From Actinomyces timonensis DSM 23838 (lineage in GTDB: Bacteria; Actinomycetota; Actinomycetes; Actinomycetales; Actinomycetaceae): DNA of 64,000 nt. A program made the position numbers and the translations under genes. Positions 59,261 through 64,000 of the stretch are shown one piece after another. The stretch's first letter is position 1; each line of letters opens with the position of its first letter. Below the pieces are notes generated by a model. It was not told the origin of the DNA, did no database searches, and saw nothing but the letters and a program-made list of their open reading frames with translations. The stretch is from contig NZ_JH806632.1 in the NCBI RefSeq assembly GCF_000295095.1, forward strand, positions 737,253 to 801,252, written 5' to 3'.

Positions 59261-60648
59261 GGCGTTGGGACCGCCGCGAAGACCGCGTCGATGATCGCCT
59301 CGGGGGCGATGTCATCGGCGAGGGCGTCATAGGTGAGCACGAGGCGGTGGCGCAGGACGGCGTGGCGGAGCAGGCCGACGTCGTCGGGGGTGACGTAGGT
59401 CCGGCCCGCCTGCAGCGCGAGGGCCTGGGAGACCCGCATGAGGGCGATCGAGCCTCGCGGCGAGCCGCCGACGCGCACGTGGCGCTCCAGGCCCGGCACG
59501 GGGCGCGGGCCGCCGCCGCGGGAGGTGTTGATGACGGCGACGATGTACTGCTTGATGACGGGGTCGACGTAGACGCGCTCGACGGCGCCCTGGAGCCACT
59601 CGACGTCGTCGGTGCTGATCGGCTCGGCGCGCAGCGGCTCCTCGAAGGCGCCCTTGGAGATCTTGTCCAGGACGTCGACCTCCTCGGTGGGCTTGGGGTA
59701 GCTCAGGACGTCCTTCATGAGGAAGCGGTCCATCTGGGCCTCGGGCAGGACGTAGGTGCCCTCCTCCTCGATGGGGTTCTGGGTGGCGAGCACCATGAAG
59801 GGGTGGGGCAGCGGGTAGACGACGCCGCCGATGGAGGTCTGGCGCTCCTGCATCGCCTCGAGCATGGCTGACTGGGTCTTGGCGCTGGAGCGGTTGATCT
59901 CGTCGAGCAGGACGATGTTGGCGTGGACCGGGCCGAGCTGAGTGGTCATCTCGCCGGTCTGGTACTGGAGGACCTGGGTGCCGACGATGTCGTTGGGCAT
60001 GAGGTCCGGGGTGCACTGGATGCGCGTGAAGGAGCCGGAGACCGCCGAGGCGAGGGTCTGCGCGGCGGTGGTCTTGGCCAGGCCGGGCACCGACTCCAGG
60101 AGGATGTGGCCGCCCGCGATGAGCGTGGAGATGAGCGCGAGGCGCAGCCGCTCCTGGCCGACGAGGCGCTGCTCGAAGACCTGGTGGATGCGCTTGATGA
60201 GGGCCTCGGCGCGCTCCACGTCCTCCTCGGGGTGGCGGGAGCGGGAGGAGCGGGCGGCCTCGGCCCGCAGGGCCTCGCGCGTGGGCAGGGGGCCGGTGGG
60301 CGCGGGGTAGGCGTGCTCGCGGGGGACGGTGGGGACAGTGCCCGACTGCGGGATCTCGCCGGGGGCGGGGCGGATGTCGCGGCGCGAGCCGGGGGCGATG
60401 GAGGGCGGGGCCTGCTGGGGCTGCGGGGACTGCTGGGGCTGCCCCGCCTGCGGGGCCTGCGACGGCGCCTGGGGCATCGGCGGGACGGCTGGGATGGCGC
60501 CGGGCTGAGCGGCCTGGTGGGGGACCGGCGTGGCAGCGGATCCAGTGGCACCGGCGGCCGCGCCGTCGACGGGGGGCACGGCGCCCCGGAACGGCCCGCC
60601 CATGGCAGGAGCAGCGGGCTGTCGGTGCTGCGCGGGGTCGGTGCTCAT
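59257..60648 (-). CDS. MoxR-family AAA+ ATPase
   Basis: 463 aa. An unusual 120-residue P/Q/A-rich N-terminal tail precedes the AAA+ core. Walker A is ESVPGLAKTTAAQ, Walker B LLDEINRSSAKTQ, sensor LATQNPIEEEG, with LPEAQMDRF. MoxR proteins act as chaperones that insert metal cofactors or assemble complexes with VWA proteins. Start: ATG at 60648, with AGGAG inside the preceding four codons; the upstream ATG at 60660 is less likely. It leads an operon with DUF58, VWA and TPR genes. Confidence 0.88.
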   Translation of the reverse strand: MSTDPAQHRQPAAPAMGGPFRGAVPPVDGAAAGATGSAATPVPHQAAQPGAIPAVPPMPQAPSQAPQAGQPQQSPQPQQAPPSIAPGSRRDIRPAPGEIPQSGTVPTVPREHAYPAPTGPLPTREALRAEAARSSRSRHPEEDVERAEALIKRIHQVFEQRLVGQERLRLALISTLIAGGHILLESVPGLAKTTAAQTLASAVSGSFTRIQCTPDLMPNDIVGTQVLQYQTGEMTTQLGPVHANIVLLDEINRSSAKTQSAMLEAMQERQTSIGGVVYPLPHPFMVLATQNPIEEEGTYVLPEAQMDRFLMKDVLSYPKPTEEVDVLDKISKGAFEEPLRAEPISTDDVEWLQGAVERVYVDPVIKQYIVAVINTSRGGGPRPVPGLERHVRVGGSPRGSIALMRVSQALALQAGRTYVTPDDVGLLRHAVLRHRLVLTYDALADDIAPEAIIDAVFAAVPTP

Positions 60649-60777
60649 CGGTCTCCTCATGAGGTGGTGGTCGGCGCTCTGCCGCAGGCAGGCTATAACG
60701 GAGCCGCGCGGGGGCGATACCTCCGGCGATGGGTATCCTCACCCACATTCCCGCCCCACCCAGGCGTTCTTTCCCCG

Positions 60778-60900
60778 CGAGACCGGGCGAACAGCACGCC
60801 GAGACCGGTTCTGAAGGAACCACAGAGGCACTGACTGTTCCGGGGACGACTGAGCCTGTGGATAACCGCCCGGTTTCGCGGTGCTGTTCGCCCGGTCTCG
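60778..60900. repeat. inverted pair of the dispersed 22-bp repeat
   Basis: The unit GAGACCGGGCGAACAGCAC lies on the plus strand at 60779-60797 and on the minus strand at 60899-60881, giving 20-bp perfect arms (60778-60797 / 60881-60900) and an 83-nt loop. Each arm continues into a second, partial unit at 22-bp spacing; the right one merges into TTATCCACA on the minus strand (60857-60865). It lies between the LmeA-like gene and moxR. Confidence 0.75.
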
Positions 60901-60914
60901 GATATAGGGAGGGG

Positions 60915-62105
60915 CTATGAGGGGGAGGATGAAGAGGCGGGGGCGGGGGCGGAGAGGTCGATGTCGGAGGCCTCGATGCGCAGGTCGATGCCGTCGGTGC
61001 CCACCTGGGCGCTGGTGACCCGGTACCCGGCCGGGAGGGCATCGACCGGCAGCTCGATCGACGACGTGCTCATCCCCAGCCACTCCAGCGCCGTCTTGCC
61101 GCCGAAGCTCTGATCGGCGGGGATCTCCCTGCCCGCCCACGAGACGCTCGTGATGGTCAGGCTCGCGCCACCCGCCTCGGTGACGGCCGGCTCCAGGTTG
61201 ACGCCCACGCTCTGGCCGCAGACCGTCCCGCTGAGCAGCGCCGTGCCGGGAGAGTCGGCCGTGGCGGGCTGGAGGGCTGATGAGGACGGGGAGGAGACGC
61301 CGAGGACGACGAGCCCCGTCATGCGGTCGAGCTCGGCCCACGACAGTGTTCCGCTGAGGGCGACATGACTCGCGCGGTGCGCGCCCGACGTGCTCAGCCC
61401 CTCAACGGTGAGGACAGGGTTGCTCAGCTGCGCGCTCTGGATCGCGGCCGGGTCCCCGGCCGCGGGAGTGGTGCATTCCTGAGCGCCGGTGATGAGATCG
61501 ACGAGCCCGCTGAACAGGCCCTTCTCCTCGGGTGTCGGCTCGGGCGTCGGCTGCGGGGCAGGCGCCGTGGTCTGGGGAGCGGCGGCCCCGCCGCGCTGGA
61601 TGGTGAAGGTGGAGGCGGTGATACTGAGCTCGTCGAGCTCACCGCGCATGACCTGCGGCAGGACGAGCCCGTTGAAGCTCAGACGGGCGTCCGAGGAGAA
61701 CCCGTGGACGGAGCCGAGCACCTGGGAGGTGACCTCGCGGCGCGCGTGGTGCTCCGCCCCGACGGCGGCCAGGCCCGCCAGCGCCGCCAGGATGACGACG
61801 ACGGCGATCCCCCGCCGCCAGGTCAGGAAGCGGCGCCGGGGCTCCTCGTCGGCGCCGTCCAGCGCCTCTGGGGTCGGAGCTTCTTCCCCAGTCCCCTCCT
61901 CGGGCGCCTCGGCCCCCGCGCCGTCGCCCGCCAGCTCAGCCCCAGTGGCCTGCTCGGCCTCGCCGGGATCCTCAGCGTCATCGACGTCGGGAGCCATGGC
62001 CCCGTCCGCGCCGTGAGCGCCGTCAGGATCCTCAGGGATCCACGTGCTGATGACGCCCCTGTGCTCCCTGTGATCCTTGTGGTCGTCCCGGTCCTCGTCG
62101 GTCAT
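60915..62105 (-). CDS. LmeA-like phospholipid-binding protein (DUF2993), copy A
   Basis: 396 aa. A long acidic cytoplasmic tail (1-95, Asp/Glu/Ala-rich) precedes one membrane helix (about 99-116). The external DUF2993 domain follows with LVLPQVMRGELDELSITAS, a Pro-rich insertion (about 178-198) and the closing region MSTSSIELPVDALPAGYRV. LmeA-type proteins bind phospholipids and support lipoglycan assembly in mycobacteria; the role here is inferred. Start at ATG with AGGAG 5 nt upstream. 17 bp after its paralogue. Confidence 0.75.
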   Translation of the reverse strand: MTDEDRDDHKDHREHRGVISTWIPEDPDGAHGADGAMAPDVDDAEDPGEAEQATGAELAGDGAGAEAPEEGTGEEAPTPEALDGADEEPRRRFLTWRRGIAVVVILAALAGLAAVGAEHHARREVTSQVLGSVHGFSSDARLSFNGLVLPQVMRGELDELSITASTFTIQRGGAAAPQTTAPAPQPTPEPTPEEKGLFSGLVDLITGAQECTTPAAGDPAAIQSAQLSNPVLTVEGLSTSGAHRASHVALSGTLSWAELDRMTGLVVLGVSSPSSSALQPATADSPGTALLSGTVCGQSVGVNLEPAVTEAGGASLTITSVSWAGREIPADQSFGGKTALEWLGMSTSSIELPVDALPAGYRVTSAQVGTDGIDLRIEASDIDLSAPAPASSSSPS

Positions 62106-62122
62106 GCCCGCTCCTGCTCGCC

Positions 62123-62959
62123 TCATTCGCTCATCGTCACGTCGCTGCCTGTGAGGGAGATCTTGAGGCCGTTGTCGGTGACCATGACCTGGTCGATCCT
62201 CAAGCCCTGGGGCAGTTGGTCGGCGGTGATCTCGGCGCCGTCGATCGGGATGCCCAGCAGCGAGAGAATCCTGCCGCCCTCGGAGTCGGGACCGTCAATG
62301 GGCACCTCGACCCCGTCCGCTTTCGCCGAGCTGACGGTGATGCTCAGGCCGCCATCGTCCCTGACCCTCGGCTCGAACACGATCTCGAAGGCGGAGCCGT
62401 AGCCGACGCCGGAGGCCCGGGCGCTTCCGGGGTCCGTGTCCGTGCCCGGGCGCACGACGTCGACCGTCACGTCGGCGGGGTTGATGTTGGCGGTGGTGAC
62501 GAGGTCGGTGGCGCCCTGCCAGTCGATGATCCCCATGGCGCGCACGCTGCTGGCGCGATGCGGGCGGGAGGTGCTCACGCCGGTCAGGTCCACGTGGACG
62601 TCGTTGACACTCAGAGTGCTGGCAGTGTCCGCCTTCACCGGGAGGTCGAGCCGGGAGGCGTCGATGGCGATCGAGTCGACCCGGCCTTGCATGAGCTGGA
62701 GGACGAGGTCGTCCCCGGTGGTGATGGAGGCGCCCTTGTCCAGGCCGGGGAGCGCCTGGCGGATGGCGGATGCCACGCGCCCAGAGAGGTAGGAGTCCAG
62801 GGCGGGCCGCGCCACGAAGTTCCCGACGGCGAGCAGCGCGACGAGGCAGACCGCCGTGATGGCCAGTGCCCGGCGGCGCGGCGCGGGGCCGGGGGCGGCT
62901 GAGGAGGACGAGGAGGGGGAGGGTGTCAGGGACGACGCGAGCGAGGAGGTCTCAGCCAC
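62123..62959 (-). CDS. LmeA-like phospholipid-binding protein (DUF2993), copy B
   Basis: 278 aa. Ser-rich N-terminal tail (about 30), membrane helix (about 31-50), then DUF2993. It shares the MQGRVDSIAIDASRLD and TAEITADQLPQGLRI-type closing block with copy A, so they are tandem paralogues. Starts 8 bp inside the FHA-like gene's end, so it is part of one operon FHA - LmeA B - LmeA A. Confidence 0.75.
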   Translation of the reverse strand: MAETSSLASSLTPSPSSSSSAAPGPAPRRRALAITAVCLVALLAVGNFVARPALDSYLSGRVASAIRQALPGLDKGASITTGDDLVLQLMQGRVDSIAIDASRLDLPVKADTASTLSVNDVHVDLTGVSTSRPHRASSVRAMGIIDWQGATDLVTTANINPADVTVDVVRPGTDTDPGSARASGVGYGSAFEIVFEPRVRDDGGLSITVSSAKADGVEVPIDGPDSEGGRILSLLGIPIDGAEITADQLPQGLRIDQVMVTDNGLKISLTGSDVTMSE

Positions 62960-63791
62960 GGTCGGCTCCCGCCCCCTTCGCGGCGCCGTCGACCTTCGTC
63001 GGAGCGGTGGTCACGGGGGCGACGGCGGCGGCGCGGTTGGCGGCCAGCTCGTCGTCGAGCATGGGGAGGTCCTCGGCGGTGACCATGAGCGTGGAGACGG
63101 CGTGCTCGACGAGCGCGGTGCGGCGGTTGGAGGCGGCGCCCTCGGCGCGCCCCCCGCGCAGCCCCCGCACGCCGACGCGGTCGAGCTTCTCGCAGACGTT
63201 GTCGAGCTTGCGGTTGAACTTGGTGATCGGCCAGCCCAGGCGCGCGGCGGCGGCCTGCGAGGAGGGGATCTCGGCGGCGCCAGTGCCCGCGCGCCGCAGC
63301 ACCGGCTCTGACAGGGCGAGGATGAGCAGGAGCTGGGAGCGGGTCATCGGGGTGACGCCGATCGTCGTCTGGCCGGTGGACTGCCGGGCGCCGTCGATCC
63401 CCGCGAAATGGTCCTCGCCAGCGGTGATGAGGTCGATCTCATAGGTGGTGGGGCCAGCGGAGAAGGTGAGGATGATCCGCGGGAAGACCAGGGGCATGCG
63501 CGCGCCGGGGGCGAGGCGGGATTGGACGAGCCCGTCGCCGTCGGTGAGGGTGGCGGACAGGCGCGAGCCCTCGTTGGCGATCCACCACAGGCCGTTCTCG
63601 CGGGCGAGGACGATGAAGCGCCGGTGGAGGTAGGGGTTGTCATCGATGTCGAGGTCCCCGCCGCGGCCGATGACGAAGGTCTCGTCCGGGCCGATCCTGT
63701 GCACCTCGCCGGAGAAGTCGAGCACGAGCTCCTCGGGGCGGTCGGGGTCGACGGAGGGCAGTGATTCCGTCCACGTTGCGTCGCTGGTCAT
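62952..63791 (-). CDS. FHA-like domain protein with C-terminal winged helix-like region
   Basis: 279 aa. About residues 15-110 read as an FHA fold (ETFVIGRGGDLDIDDNPYLHRRF, NEGSRLSATLTDGDG). A second part (about 145-220) has SQAAAARLGWPITKFNRKLDNVCEKL, which looks like a winged-helix DNA-binding region. FHA binds phosphothreonine; the pairing with a DNA-binding part would make it a phospho-controlled regulator (inference). Start ATG at 63791 with AAGGA upstream. Confidence 0.65.
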   Translation of the reverse strand: MTSDATWTESLPSVDPDRPEELVLDFSGEVHRIGPDETFVIGRGGDLDIDDNPYLHRRFIVLARENGLWWIANEGSRLSATLTDGDGLVQSRLAPGARMPLVFPRIILTFSAGPTTYEIDLITAGEDHFAGIDGARQSTGQTTIGVTPMTRSQLLLILALSEPVLRRAGTGAAEIPSSQAAAARLGWPITKFNRKLDNVCEKLDRVGVRGLRGGRAEGAASNRRTALVEHAVSTLMVTAEDLPMLDDELAANRAAAVAPVTTAPTKVDGAAKGAGADRG

Positions 63792-63807
63792 GGGGAGAAT
63801 CCTTTGC

Positions 63808-64000
63808 TTACTGCTGGTAGTGCTGGAATGGATGGATCGAGGGCGGCGATGGTTGTGACGGGGCCCACGGAGTCGGAGATGACGAGGATACAAGCGGCGG
63901 CATGGGTTGCGCCTGGGGCGCCTGGGGTATCTGCGTGGCGGCCGCCGACTGCGCCGCTGCCGGGGGAGCCATCGCTGGCGGCGCCGGCATGGGCGGGGGC
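63808..64000 (-). CDS. C-terminal end of a Pro/Ala/Gln-rich protein (5' end outside window)
   Basis: The last 64 codons of an open frame that runs past the right edge of the window. Composition is Pro/Ala/Ser/Gln-rich (PPAAAQSAAATQIPQAPQ), ending IHPFQHYQQ. Its stop lies 17 bp before the FHA-like start, so it probably belongs to the same operon. The catalytic or membrane part is not visible; adjacent FHA genes often follow a Ser/Thr kinase or phosphatase, but nothing here shows it. Confidence 0.5.
   Translation of the reverse strand, partial: PPPMPAPPAMAPPAAAQSAAATQIPQAPQAQPMPPLVSSSSPTPWAPSQPSPPSIHPFQHYQQ

Overview
The window reads as chromosome of a high-GC Gram-positive actinobacterium, most like Actinomyces or another member of the Actinomycetaceae. 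The reasons are strong GC bias, GTP-type PEP carboxykinase, the PurL/PurQ/PurS form of FGAM synthase, LppM-like and LmeA-like (DUF2993) envelope proteins, an Asp-box sialidase with a cell-wall-binding tail, and many starts that look leaderless. The genus is inference; no rRNA or marker set is present.

Layout. 1-0.5 kb: 3' end of an IS30-type transposase. 0.5-8.3 kb (minus strand): RNB ribonuclease, sterol-carrier-like protein, the fructose operon fruR-fruK-fruA with two palindromic operator candidates, and gdhA. 8.5-10.2 kb: SdpI-like protein, then a DUF559 nuclease-like gene bracketed by two 120-bp MITE-like copies. 10.2-15.0 kb: cupin, glgX and two paralogous proline/tyrosine-rich membrane proteins. 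15.1-31.8 kb: purine synthesis (purL, purQ, purS, purC, purD, purA) interspersed with a TreT-like glycosyltransferase, an AAA/DUF4143 ATPase preceded by 23-bp tandem repeats, pckG and two LppM-like lipoproteins. 31.9-38.4 kb: a sugar ABC importer (binding protein, two permeases, YesL, no ATPase), a membrane protein, and class II aldolase fba. 38.6-46.7 kb: TrmH-type methyltransferase, an XRE / ImmA-IrrE / PIN-like three-gene module, pyrE, tpx, an SDR, xth, a nitroreductase, a serine hydrolase and a DEDDh exonuclease. 46.8-49.1 kb: a broken sialidase gene. 49.1-54.6 kb: dcd, tRNA-Gly(CCC), a second nitroreductase, DoxX, M50 peptidase, NUDIX and a TetR regulator. 54.6-64.0 kb: a minus-strand envelope cluster (FHA-like protein, two LmeA-like proteins, MoxR ATPase, DUF58, membrane protein, two VWA proteins, a TPR-like anchor).

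How it works together. Fructose enters as fructose-1-P (FruA), becomes fructose-1,6-bisphosphate (FruK) and feeds aldolase. GlgX, the TreT-like enzyme and PckG serve glycogen/trehalose turnover and gluconeogenesis. Six purine genes plus pyrE and dcd make nucleotides. The MoxR/DUF58/VWA block has the composition of a chaperone system for envelope complexes.

Most interesting signals: (i) a sialidase gene with an in-frame TAG and no credible start; (ii) paired MITE-like copies around a nuclease-like gene; (iii) a dispersed, tandem 22-bp intergenic repeat; (iv) 23-bp tandem repeats in the purS/ATPase divergent promoter; (v) the XRE-ImmA-PIN module; (vi) a TANNNT hexamer 6-7 nt upstream of about twenty start codons, which also decides several starts.
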